From assembly GCF_042661465.1 (NCBI RefSeq), contig NZ_JBHSWE010000001.1, positions 620,001 through 684,000 on the forward strand: a stretch of 64,000 nt of DNA, in the 5' to 3' direction. The translations under genes and the position numbers were made by a program. Of this stretch, positions 18,390 to 26,560 are shown piece after piece. A model generated the notes under the pieces. The model was not told where the DNA came from. It worked only from the letters and a program-made list of their open reading frames with translations, and made no database searches. Every line of letters starts with the position of its first letter. The first letter of the stretch is position 1. The DNA comes from Marinobacterium_A aestuariivivens (GTDB lineage: Bacteria; Pseudomonadota; Gammaproteobacteria; Pseudomonadales; Balneatricaceae).

Positions 18390-19607
18390 TCAGATAGGCA
18401 GTTCGTTGATCGACATGATCGCCACCAGAATCGACAGGATGATGCCGGCAATCATCAATCCGAGTCCGACGATCAGCACAGGTTCCAGGATCGTCAGCAT
18501 GCGCTGCACGGCATTGGCCACTTCGCGGTCATAGACATCGGCGACCTTGAGCAGCATCTCGTCGAGCTGCCCGGTCTCCTCGCCGACCTGGATCATCTGC
18601 AACGCCAGCACCGGGAAAACGCCGGTCGCCTGCAGCGGCTCGGCCAGACGGCGCCCCTCCTTGAGACTGACGGCAGCCGTGTCGGCCCCCTCGGCCATGG
18701 CCTGATTCACCAGGGTGTCGCGGGCGATCTGCAGGGCCGTCAGCAACGGTACACCGCCGCGCACCAGGGTGCCGAGACTGCGACTGAAACGCGCCGTATC
18801 GAGCCGCTGCAACAGACTGCCCGCCAGCGGCAGACGCAGTACCCGGGCATCCCAGCGCAGGCGCGCATCCGGATCCTGCAAACGGCGCCGGAAAACCAGC
18901 GCCGCGAGAATCAGCAACAGCAATATCCAGGGACCCAGGTCACGGATGAACTCGGCAATGCCGATGACGATACTGGTGGACAGCGGCAGCGCCCGCCCCA
19001 TGTCGTCGAACAGTTGCTGGAACTGCGGTACCACGTAGGTGAGGATGATCAGCAGCGACAGGCCGGCGACAATCAGCAGGATCAGCGGGTAGAGCAGCGC
19101 CGACAGGGTTTTCTCCCGCAGTTCGCGACTGCGCTCCATGTAGAAGGCCAGATCGGTCAACCCCTCGCCAAGGCTGCCGGACAGCTCGGCCGCATGTACC
19201 ATGCTGATGTAGAAGCGGGAAAATTGCCCGCCCTGCTCCTTCAGCACGGCCGACAAGGACTGCCCCTTGCGTACCCCCTCCTGAACATTTTCCAGCAGCG
19301 CCCGGGTCTCTGCATCCCCGGCAACCCGGCGCATGATTTCCAGCGCCCGGTCGAGCGACACCCCGGCGCGCATCAGGGTCGCCAGATCCAGGGTAAACTG
19401 CAGCACCCTTTTCTGCGACGAGCCACCAAGGCTCAGCTTCAGCTGCAGCAGATTCTGCAATCCTGCGCCGCTGCCCTCCTCGACCGAGATAGGGATCAGC
19501 CCGGAGCGCTGCAACTGCTGCACCGCCAGCGCCTGATCGCCAGCTTCGACGGCGCCGCTGCGTTGTTCGCCCTCCGGCGTCACCGCGCGGTACTGAAACT
19601 GCGGCAT
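18390..19607 (-). CDS. gspF: Type II secretion inner-membrane platform protein GspF
   Basis: 405 residues, full length for GspF. Two repeated T2SSF domains are seen (FTLDLATLMRAGVSLDRALE and FSRSLGTLVRGGVPLLTALQ) and three transmembrane segments (about residues 168-190, 215-240 and 372-395). It is the multispanning platform protein that contacts the ATPase GspE. It follows gspE by three bases. Confidence 0.93.
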   Translation of the reverse strand: MPQFQYRAVTPEGEQRSGAVEAGDQALAVQQLQRSGLIPISVEEGSGAGLQNLLQLKLSLGGSSQKRVLQFTLDLATLMRAGVSLDRALEIMRRVAGDAETRALLENVQEGVRKGQSLSAVLKEQGGQFSRFYISMVHAAELSGSLGEGLTDLAFYMERSRELREKTLSALLYPLILLIVAGLSLLIILTYVVPQFQQLFDDMGRALPLSTSIVIGIAEFIRDLGPWILLLLILAALVFRRRLQDPDARLRWDARVLRLPLAGSLLQRLDTARFSRSLGTLVRGGVPLLTALQIARDTLVNQAMAEGADTAAVSLKEGRRLAEPLQATGVFPVLALQMIQVGEETGQLDEMLLKVADVYDREVANAVQRMLTILEPVLIVGLGLMIAGIILSILVAIMSINELPI

Positions 19608-19610
19608 GGA

Positions 19611-21330
19611 TCAGGTCTCCTGGGTGACACGTATGACTTCTTCGAGATTGGTGATGCCCGCCAGCGCCTTCATGCAGCCATCCTCGTACATGGTGCGCAT
19701 GCCGGCGGCCCTGGCCGCCTGATGGATACGCCCGGAATCCGCATGTTGCAGCGACAGGCGGCGGATTTCATCGTTCATTTGCAGTAGTTCATGAATCACC
19801 ACCCGGCCATGGAAGCCGGTGCCCTGGCAGTGCTGACAGCCGCCGGCGCGGTACAGCTGCACCGGCTTGCCGCCGCTCAGCGCCTCGAGACCGAGCTCGG
19901 CCACCATCTCGGGCAACGGCGTATAGGCTTCCTTGCAATGGTTGCAGAGCACCCGTACCAGGCGCTGGGCAATCACCGCATTCAGGGTCGAGGTCAGCAG
20001 ATAGTCTTCGACCCCCATCTCGAGCAGACGGGTGACACTGGTCGCGGCGTCATTGGTATGCAGGGTCGAGAGCACCAGGTGCCCGGTCAGCGCCGACTGG
20101 ATACAGATGCGTGCCGTTTCGAGGTCGCGCATCTCGCCGACCATGATGACATCGGGGTCCTGGCGCACGATCGATCTCAGGGCACTGGCGAAGGTCAGGC
20201 CGATCGACGACTTCACCTGGATCTGGTTGATGCCCTCGAGCTGGTACTCGACCGGATCCTCGACGGTGATGATCTTGCGCTCGGGCGTATTGAGGCGATG
20301 CAACGCGGTATAGAGCGTCGTGGTCTTGCCGCTGCCGGTCGGCCCTGTCGCCAGTATCATGCCGTTGGGAATCTTCAGCAGTTCCTCGAGCGCCTGGCGG
20401 GTGTCTTCGGCGAAGCCCAGGGCGACGAAGTCCAGCGAGACGCTTTCGCGGTTCAGCAATCGCAGCACCACGCTCTCGCCGTACATGGTCGGTACCGTCG
20501 AGACACGCACGTCGAGATCCTGCCCCTGAACCCGCAGCTCGATGCGCCCGTCCTGCGGCAGACGCCGTTCGGCGATATTGAGACGCGCCATGATCTTGAT
20601 ACGGGAGATCACCGCCGGCGCCATCTTCATCGGCGGCGCTTCGCCCTCTTTCAGCACGCCGTCGATGCGATAGCGTACCTTGAGGCTGTTCTCGAACGGC
20701 TCGACATGGATATCCGAGGCCCGCGCCTCGACCGCCCGCTGGATGATCAGGTTGACGAGCCGGATGACCGGCGCGCCGCTGGCCATGTCCATCAGCAGCT
20801 CGACGCTCTCCTCGCTCTCCTCCCCGGCGCCACCTCGGACAGGATATCGCCCATCTGGCTCTGGCCCTCGCCATAGAGCCTCTCCAGCGCCGTATCGATC
20901 TCGGAGCCGATACCCACCAGGGGACGGACCTCGCAGTCGGCCGCCAGCGCCACGGCCTCGGCGGCAAAGCGATCCTGGGGTTGGCCATCGCCAGCACAAG
21001 GATATCGTCCTCACGCCGCAGCGGCACCAGCTGAGACTCTTTCAGAAAACGGAAGGAGAGACCGCTTTCGAGCACCGGGGTTTCGGGATAATCGGCGGCG
21101 GCAGCCTGTGGCAGTTTCAGCAGCTCGGCGAGACTGGCCGCCATATTGCGCTCCGATACCAGTCCCAGCTTGACCAGCAGAACCGACAGTGGCGACTCGT
21201 CGGCCTGGTTGCTGCGCATGCGTTCGACCCGCGCGAGATCCGCCTCGGACAAACGCCCGGCCCGCACCAGCGCCTGACCCAGTGCTTTGTCGTCCAGTTG
21301 CAGCAGCTCGGTCTGTTCGGCCACGGCCAT
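19611..21330 (-). CDS. gspE: Type II secretion ATPase GspE (two frameshifts)
   Basis: Cytoplasmic ATPase that drives pseudopilus assembly. The N-terminal domain (GQALVRAGRLSEADLARVER; LAELLKLPQAAAADYPETP) is read from ATG 21330, preceded by GGGAGGGG. One base missing at the GGGG 20977-20980 and one at the CCCC 20822-20825 break the frame; restoring both gives 573 residues. The motor domain has Walker A (GPTGSGKTTT), the Asp box (DPVEYQLEGINQIQV), Walker B (DPDVIMVGEMRD), the His box (TGHLVLSTLHTNDA) and the zinc-binding tetracysteine (CNHC...CQHC). It is the first gene of the gsp operon. Both breaks look like sequence errors. Confidence 0.92.
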
Positions 21331-21369
21331 CGGTTTTCCCCTCCCGTTCGCTGTCCGACACTCTCATTT

Positions 21370-21447
21370 GGTGCGGTTCACTCCGTTCACCGGCACCCTA
21401 CGTCAAGCGTTCTTCGTAGGGTGCTGGTAAGCGCAGCGCAGCGCACC
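21370..21447. repeat. Palindromic intergenic repeat, family A (CACCCTACG / CGTAGGGTG)
   Basis: An inverted repeat of about 78 bases: GGTGCGGTTC...CCGGCACCCTACG on the left and CGTAGGGTGCTGGTAAGCGC...GCGCACC on the right. Related copies lie at 28291-28368, 28431-28464, 31701-31784, 53085-53182 and 61416-61444. It lies upstream of gspE, in a gene-less stretch of about 330 bases (21331-21661) that otherwise holds only another repeat. Confidence 0.75.
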
Positions 21448-21542
21448 GAATCTTCTACGTCACTATAGCCGAAGTTCCGCCTCGCCAAAGGTTGCCGTCC
21501 TGCTCTAAGCTGAAGCGGAACAGGATCGAAGGATCATGCCGG

Positions 21543-21612
21543 TGTAGGAGCACGGCCCTCCGGGCGAAACTGTGTTGCACCGAAGCTATTAACCGACAGA
21601 CTGGGCTCCCAT
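21543..21612. repeat. Palindromic intergenic repeat, family B (TGTAGGAGC...GGGCTCCCA)
   Basis: An imperfect inverted repeat with GTGTAGGAGCACGGCCC, CCGGGCGAA and, at the right, GACTGGGCTCCCATAG. A better-conserved copy lies at 28475-28547. This type is a common dispersed palindrome in gammaproteobacteria. Confidence 0.6.
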
Positions 21613-21661
21613 AGGCGTGTAGACCCCAGTCTGTCGGGCGAACTGACCGGTCCCCCGCGGC

Positions 21662-22864
21662 CTACTGGCCGACCGACAACAAGGCCGCGACCAGCAGTTC
21701 GGCATCGGCCAGCGGCGCGCTCTGGTCAGACACCAGCCGGCGGTCGAGCACGCGGATGCCGAGTGCCTCCAGCGCCGGACGGTCGATGCCGCCATTGTAG
21801 TGACCATTGCGACTGTCGACGACAATATGGCTCAGCAACTGGCTGGAAGGCGTTTCGGGGCCACAGTCGGCGTGCAGCACGGCGAGCAGCCGGTGCACGG
21901 CATCGGTCAGGCTGATACCGAATTGCTCCGGGTCGCCGCCCAGGCTCGGCACGTAGACCTTGGGCGCGTCGGAGGCCGCGATGGCACGCCCGGCACCGCG
22001 GGGAAGCAGATTCGCCAGCACGCTGGTATAGAAACTGCCGGGCGGGAAGCAGATCATGTCCGCCGCCGCGATCATCGCCCGCCGCGACTCCGGCAGAATG
22101 GACTGTACGGGCGCCAGCTCGTCGAGCGACTGGCTCAGGCTCAGCCCTTCGATCACCGCGCCGCAGGCCGCCAGATCGAGCCCTGTGATCAGGTGCTCGC
22201 CGATCACCCGGCGGCCGTCGCTGAGTTCCGCCACCAGGTGGTAATGGTCATTGGTGACCGTATGCACTTCACCGAGTACCTCGGCGTAGCGGGCAAATTC
22301 GGCGATGGCCGAATCCAGGTCCTTGGCGTTGCGCAGCCAGGTACCGGTCAGCACGAGGTTGCCGATACTGGCGCCGCGCAGATCGAAATCAGCCGGCATG
22401 GCTTCACGGCAGGCCTGGAGCTGAACACAGATCAAATGCCTCAGCGGCGGGTCGATCACCCGTGCAAGGGGGTGAGTACCGGCAACAATGGTGTCCAGCT
22501 CTGCCCACAGCTGCGCCGGGGCATCGTCTTTCGACAACCGGTGCGCAAACAGCCGCACGCCCTCCGGGTGTCCGGTGACCCGCTCGTCGGCCAGCGACAT
22601 CAGCCTGCTGCGCAGATCGCCGATGGACGGCATGCCGAACGCCTGACGCAGAATCGCCGAACTGCCGCCCGAGTCGTAGGGCGTCACCAGATGAACCGAG
22701 TTATGGGTATGGAACTTGAGCGCGCGACTGGCGCCGTCGAGCGCCGAGCCACCGGTAAAAAACAGCAGTGCCGGCCCCTGCTCCGGCGCCCTGGCACCGC
22801 ATCCCGAGCCGGACGAGTCCATGCCCTGAAGCGCAGCGCTATGGGTCTGTTTCCCTGATGCCAT
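21662..22864 (-). CDS. CofD/YvcK-family protein
   Basis: About 400 residues from ATG 22864; the open frame reaches 22960 and no start has a strong ribosome-binding site. Family marks are the nucleotide-binding-like N-terminus (LLFFTGGSALDGASRAL), the CofD signature (VTPYDSGGSSAILRQAFGMP, then IGDLRSRLM), and the segments GASIGNLVLTG, DMICFPPGSFYTSVLANLLP and SHIVVDSRNGHYNGGID. YvcK proteins influence carbon flux and cell shape and CofD is a phospholactate transferase. The unusually long form resembles the CofD-related subgroup described from GAK gene sets, but no other GAK gene is visible here, so substrate and role are open. It is divergent from the EAL gene at 23002. Confidence 0.75.
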   Translation of the reverse strand: MASGKQTHSAALQGMDSSGSGCGARAPEQGPALLFFTGGSALDGASRALKFHTHNSVHLVTPYDSGGSSAILRQAFGMPSIGDLRSRLMSLADERVTGHPEGVRLFAHRLSKDDAPAQLWAELDTIVAGTHPLARVIDPPLRHLICVQLQACREAMPADFDLRGASIGNLVLTGTWLRNAKDLDSAIAEFARYAEVLGEVHTVTNDHYHLVAELSDGRRVIGEHLITGLDLAACGAVIEGLSLSQSLDELAPVQSILPESRRAMIAAADMICFPPGSFYTSVLANLLPRGAGRAIAASDAPKVYVPSLGGDPEQFGISLTDAVHRLLAVLHADCGPETPSSQLLSHIVVDSRNGHYNGGIDRPALEALGIRVLDRRLVSDQSAPLADAELLVAALLSVGQ

Positions 22865-23001
22865 CGATTGAGCGTGCCTGTCGTGCGGATAAGGCCGACC
22901 ATTATCCCCATTCCGAGGCTCCGACGATAGACCGAACCCTGAACCTTCTACCGATGGCACAGTGCTTGCTCCAACCGAGCATACTGTTTCGGGACACTCA
23001 C

Positions 23002-24216
23002 ATGACTGCCAAGCTTTTTCCCTGCTTCCAGCCCATCATCGAGATCGCCAGCGGCCGCGTTATCGGCCATGAGGCCCTGGCCCGCCGCCGGAGCGTCGGC
23101 GGTGCTATCGAGTCCGCGGCCGACATCTTCAGCGACATGAGCCGCAGCCCCGGGGAGCGCCTGGAAGCCGATCGCAGGGTGCGCTATCAGGCCCTGGAAC
23201 GCTTCGCCGCCGACGCCGACAACGGCTTTCTCTGTCTCAATCTGTCCCCCGAGTGGATCGACCAGCTCGAGTCGCTGGACCGGTTGCCCAGCCTCGAAAT
23301 GATCCGCGAGATCGGCCTCGATCCGCACCGGGTCGTGCTCGAGATCACCGAGCACGCGGGCTGCGTCGAGCGCATCCGCGACCTGGCCGAGCAGTACCGC
23401 GATGCCGGCGTGCGGATCGCCTACGATGACTTCGGTAGCGGCTTTCAGCAGCTGGACCGGCTACAGGCCTTCACCCCGGACCTGATCAAGCTCGATCTCG
23501 GAATGCTCCACAAGGGTGCAGGCAACGCACAAAAAAGGATCATTCTGCAGCAAATCGGGCAGATGGGCGCCCAGCTCGGCAGCCGGATCGTCTGCGAAGG
23601 CGTCGAAACGGCCGAGGACTTTTTCCTCGCACTTCACTGCAATGCCAGCTACGTTCAGGGCTATCTGTTCGAGCCGGCATTGCCGGAACTGGCCGCGGCC
23701 GATGCCACCTGCCCGCGGGTACGGGAACTGCTGGCCCGGCACCTGGACATGACGGTCGAGCAGACCGCCCGCCGGCAATGGCAGAGCGAAGGGCTGCACA
23801 GCAGCCTGCAGGCCCTGCGAGACCTGCTGCTCGCCGACGCCAGCCCGCGGGCCTTGGAGCACTTTCATCCGGCCCGGGGCATACTGCGCTTCTATATCTG
23901 CAACCGGCACGGCGAGCAAATATCGCCGAACTACCACTTCACCGAAGGGCACTGGCATGCCGACCGGAGCGTGATCGGCAACAACTGGAGCTGGCGTCCC
24001 TACTTCTACCAGTTGATCGGCTCGCCGGACTACGCCCGTCGGGTCCTGCACTCTTCGCCTTATCTCGATCTGGGCACCGGTCAGCCCTGTATCACCCTGA
24101 GCCTGGCGCTGGATGCCGACCGGGTAATGCTGGTCGATGTCCAGACGCCTGAAGCGACCCTGGTCTCCGGAACCTTCCACAGCGAACTGATGCCGGTGCA
24201 GACATCCGAAATCTGA
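23002..24216 (+). CDS. EAL-domain c-di-GMP phosphodiesterase with C-terminal sensor-like domain
   Basis: 404 residues from ATG 23002 (weak GGGAC upstream; the open frame extends to 22768 without support). An EAL domain spans about residues 5-235, with HEALARR for the EAL motif, NLSPEW, EITEH, DDFGSGFQQLDRL, LIKLDL and CEGVET; the metal- and substrate-binding residues expected of active phosphodiesterases appear present. The C-terminal 150 residues (FHPARGILRFYICNRHGEQI, NWSWRPYFYQLIG, CITLSLALD) resemble the PAS/YkuI_C-like periplasm-independent sensor domain found after EAL in YkuI. It probably hydrolyses c-di-GMP in the cytoplasm in response to an unknown signal. Confidence 0.85.
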   Translation: MTAKLFPCFQPIIEIASGRVIGHEALARRRSVGGAIESAADIFSDMSRSPGERLEADRRVRYQALERFAADADNGFLCLNLSPEWIDQLESLDRLPSLEMIREIGLDPHRVVLEITEHAGCVERIRDLAEQYRDAGVRIAYDDFGSGFQQLDRLQAFTPDLIKLDLGMLHKGAGNAQKRIILQQIGQMGAQLGSRIVCEGVETAEDFFLALHCNASYVQGYLFEPALPELAAADATCPRVRELLARHLDMTVEQTARRQWQSEGLHSSLQALRDLLLADASPRALEHFHPARGILRFYICNRHGEQISPNYHFTEGHWHADRSVIGNNWSWRPYFYQLIGSPDYARRVLHSSPYLDLGTGQPCITLSLALDADRVMLVDVQTPEATLVSGTFHSELMPVQTSEI

Positions 24217-24300
24217 GCAAAAGACCCCGGTTGTTCCGACACGGATAGTCAGGTTGCATGCCTGAAGCATGATGGCTGCCAAATCTCCGGCCACACTTCA

Positions 24301-24352
24301 CTAACATTTCAGGAAGTAATTCTGAGAATGGCATTATTTCCTGAAACGTTAG
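24301..24352. repeat. 20-bp inverted repeat upstream of phnN
   Basis: CTAACATTTCAGGAAGTAAT and the complement of CTAACGTTTCAGGAAATAAT (18 of 20 matching) face each other across a 12-base spacer. There is no T-tract, so it is not a good intrinsic terminator for the EAL gene. It could be a regulatory palindrome or a small dispersed repeat. Confidence 0.6.
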
Positions 24353-24415
24353 TAAGTTGCAGTAGGGAGCCGCCGACGGCGGCTTCGACATCCGCAGCAT
24401 GCCGGGAGGTCGACT

Positions 24416-25021
24416 TTGAACATGTCTGGAAGCATAGCCGCCCTGTTTTCCGAACCCAGCCGTGGCGCCCGCCTGATCTACCTGATGGGCCCGTCCGGCA
24501 GTGGCAAGGATACGCTGATCCAGGCGCTCAAGGCCCGTCACCACGAGGTGCTGGTTGCGCACCGCTATATCACCCGCCCCTGGCGCGCGGGCAACGAGAA
24601 CCATGTCGAGCTGAGCCCGCAGGAGTTCGCCCAGCGCCAGACCCTGGGTCTGTTCCTGATGAGCTGGGAGGCTCATGGTCGCGACTACGGCATCGGCTGC
24701 GAGGTCGAGGCCTGGCTCGCGGCCGGCCATCCGGTACTGGTCAACGGTTCACGCGGTCATCTGGAGGAGGCCCAGCTGCGTTTCGGACCGACACTGTTGC
24801 CGGTGCTGCTGCGGGTTGACGAAGCGGTGCTGCGGGCGCGCCTCGAAACCCGCGGCCGCGAGTCGCCCGCCGAGATCGAGGAGCGCCTGGCGCGGGCCCG
24901 GGAATACGGTAACGGTATAAGCGACAAGGCGGTCGTCATCGACAACAACGGCCCCGTCGAGCAGGCCGTCGAGGTGCTCGAGCGCCTGCTCGAAGCGCCG
25001 GAGCTGAGCCTCGATGGTTGA
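24416..25021 (+). CDS. phnN: Ribose 1,5-bisphosphate phosphokinase PhnN
   Basis: 201 residues. Guanylate-kinase-like P-loop protein with LIYLMGPSGSGKDTLIQAL (Walker A), HRYITRPWRAGNENHVEL, and GRDYGIGCEVEAWL; these are typical of PhnN, which phosphorylates ribose 1,5-bisphosphate to PRPP in phosphonate degradation. GGGAGG lies six bases before TTG 24416 and 12 before ATG 24422, so TTG is the better-placed start. It overlaps phnP by eight bases. No C-P lyase core genes are seen in the window. Confidence 0.88.
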   Translation: MNMSGSIAALFSEPSRGARLIYLMGPSGSGKDTLIQALKARHHEVLVAHRYITRPWRAGNENHVELSPQEFAQRQTLGLFLMSWEAHGRDYGIGCEVEAWLAAGHPVLVNGSRGHLEEAQLRFGPTLLPVLLRVDEAVLRARLETRGRESPAEIEERLARAREYGNGISDKAVVIDNNGPVEQAVEVLERLLEAPELSLDG

Positions 25022-25778
25022 ACTCGAACTGCTCGGTACCGGCGATGCCGGCCGGGTGCCGCTCTGGGGCTGCGAATGCCCGGCCTGCGATCGTGCCCGC
25101 CTCGACGAGCGCTACCGCCGCCGCCCCTGCAGTGCGGCGCTGCACGCAAGGGACGGCATCACGCTGATCGATGCCGGCAGCACGGATCTGGCCGAGCGTT
25201 TCACCTTCGACGAGATCAGGCGGATCTGGCTGACCCATTTCCATATGGACCATGTGCAGGGGCTCTTTCATCTGCGCTGGAGCGAGCGCATCGAAAGGAT
25301 CCCCGTCTACCGGCCGGAAGACGACAAAGGCGCCGACGACCTCTACAAGCACCCGGGGGTATTGAGTTTCCAGCCGCCCTGCCGGCCCTTCGAGTCCCGA
25401 CGCTTTGGCGCGATCAGCGTGACCCCACTGCCGCTGAACCATTCGCGCCCGACCCAGGGGCTGCTGATCGAAACGGCCCATACGCGCCTGGCCTGGCTCA
25501 CCGACACCGTCGGCCTGCCCGACGAAACCCGGGACTTCCTGCTCGGCCAGCCACCCCTGCACTGGCTGGTGCTGGACTGCTCCGTGCCGCCGCAGGAAAT
25601 ACCGCCGCGCAACCACAACGACCTCAACCAGGCGCTGACGATTCATAACATTCTGGCGCCGAAAAGGACCCTGCTGACCCATGTCGGCCAAAGGCTCGAT
25701 ACCTGGCTGATGGAGCATCCGGGCGAGTTGCCCGAAGACGTTACAATTGCGACGGACGGGATGCGGATCGGTCTGTAG
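25014..25778 (+). CDS. phnP: Phosphoribosyl cyclic phosphodiesterase PhnP
   Basis: 254 residues, metallo-beta-lactamase fold. The metal-binding motif is LTHFHMDHVQG; further ligands lie in PLNHSRPTQG, WLTDTVG and LLTHVGQ. A zinc-binding CECPACDRAR near the N-terminus is characteristic of PhnP. PhnP opens 5-phosphoribosyl 1,2-cyclic phosphate, and PhnN acts on a ribose bisphosphate of the same route, so the overlapping pair forms a functional unit for recycling the ribosyl product of C-P lyase. Confidence 0.9.
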   Translation: MVELELLGTGDAGRVPLWGCECPACDRARLDERYRRRPCSAALHARDGITLIDAGSTDLAERFTFDEIRRIWLTHFHMDHVQGLFHLRWSERIERIPVYRPEDDKGADDLYKHPGVLSFQPPCRPFESRRFGAISVTPLPLNHSRPTQGLLIETAHTRLAWLTDTVGLPDETRDFLLGQPPLHWLVLDCSVPPQEIPPRNHNDLNQALTIHNILAPKRTLLTHVGQRLDTWLMEHPGELPEDVTIATDGMRIGL

Positions 25779-25857
25779 TTGTTTGCCCCACAAGCAGCAA
25801 ATAACTGCCGTGCCTGACCGATTCGCCGTAAGAAGGTGCCCTTCGGGTGCGCAGCGC

Positions 25858-26472
25858 CTACGGGGACATGAGGAAACCCAGCAGGATATAGAACCCGAGA
25901 TACAGCAGCGGATAAACAACGACCAGCGACCAGAGCAGCCCGATGCGCACGCCCCTTCGCAGGTCGGCCTCGCGGATTCGGCCCACCAGGGCGCGCGACA
26001 GCCAGAGCGCCAGCAGCATCGCCGGAATCAGCACCGACCAGAACAGCGGAAATTCGAGCCCGGCCAGCCAGCGGCCGTCGAACGGCTCCGGAAAATAGGC
26101 GAGCGGCGCCAGCAATAGCGGCGGAATGCGCCAGCTGCCGCTGCCGGCATAGACCAGCGCCAGCGGTACGCAGAGCAGCATCGCCAGCAGGTGCAGCAGC
26201 CAGACCGCCCGGCTCGGCCGCACCTCGCGCTTGTGCCGCTCGACGGACTCGAGCTGACGCGCCCAGCGACCGTAATGGTAGTCGTTCAGCCGCTCGAGAT
26301 GGGGTTCGAGGGCCGGGATCCGGTCGCTATTCTCGCGCACCCAGAGCAACGCATCCTCAGCGCTGGCGAAGCGCCGGCGATAACGGAGGCCGAAGCGCTT
26401 CTGCTCGCAGCCGAAATCGTCGTGCCGGGAATCGTAGCGCACCGGATTGGGTATCGGTTCGGACATGGTCAT
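25858..26472 (-). CDS. Small inner-membrane protein of unknown function
   Basis: 204 residues with a charged soluble N-terminal 85 residues (RYDSRHDDFGCEQKRFGLRY; EDALLWVRENSDRIPAL) followed by about four transmembrane segments (WLLHLLAMLLCVPLALVY; IPPLLLAPLAYF; FPLFWSVLIPAMLLALWL; IGLLWSLVVVYPLLYLGFY). I do not recognise the family. It is divergent from the SulP gene. Start at 26472 or two codons downstream (MSEP), with weak ribosome-binding sites. Confidence 0.65.
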   Translation of the reverse strand: MTMSEPIPNPVRYDSRHDDFGCEQKRFGLRYRRRFASAEDALLWVRENSDRIPALEPHLERLNDYHYGRWARQLESVERHKREVRPSRAVWLLHLLAMLLCVPLALVYAGSGSWRIPPLLLAPLAYFPEPFDGRWLAGLEFPLFWSVLIPAMLLALWLSRALVGRIREADLRRGVRIGLLWSLVVVYPLLYLGFYILLGFLMSP

Positions 26473-26501
26473 TCCTTAGAGCTTTTGGCTAATTGAAACC
26501 G

Positions 26502-26531
26502 AAGGCTTATTCCATATAGAGTATAAGCCTT
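26502..26531. promoter_or_regulatory. 9-bp palindrome between divergent genes
   Basis: AAGGCTTAT (26502-26510) and ATAAGCCTT (26523-26531) form a perfect inverted repeat with a 12-base AT-rich centre, midway between the divergent starts at 26472 and 26561. The position suits an operator or promoter-linked hairpin; no known consensus is matched. Confidence 0.35.
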
Positions 26532-26560
26532 TAGCTTCCGATCATAAGGATGCGCCCGCC

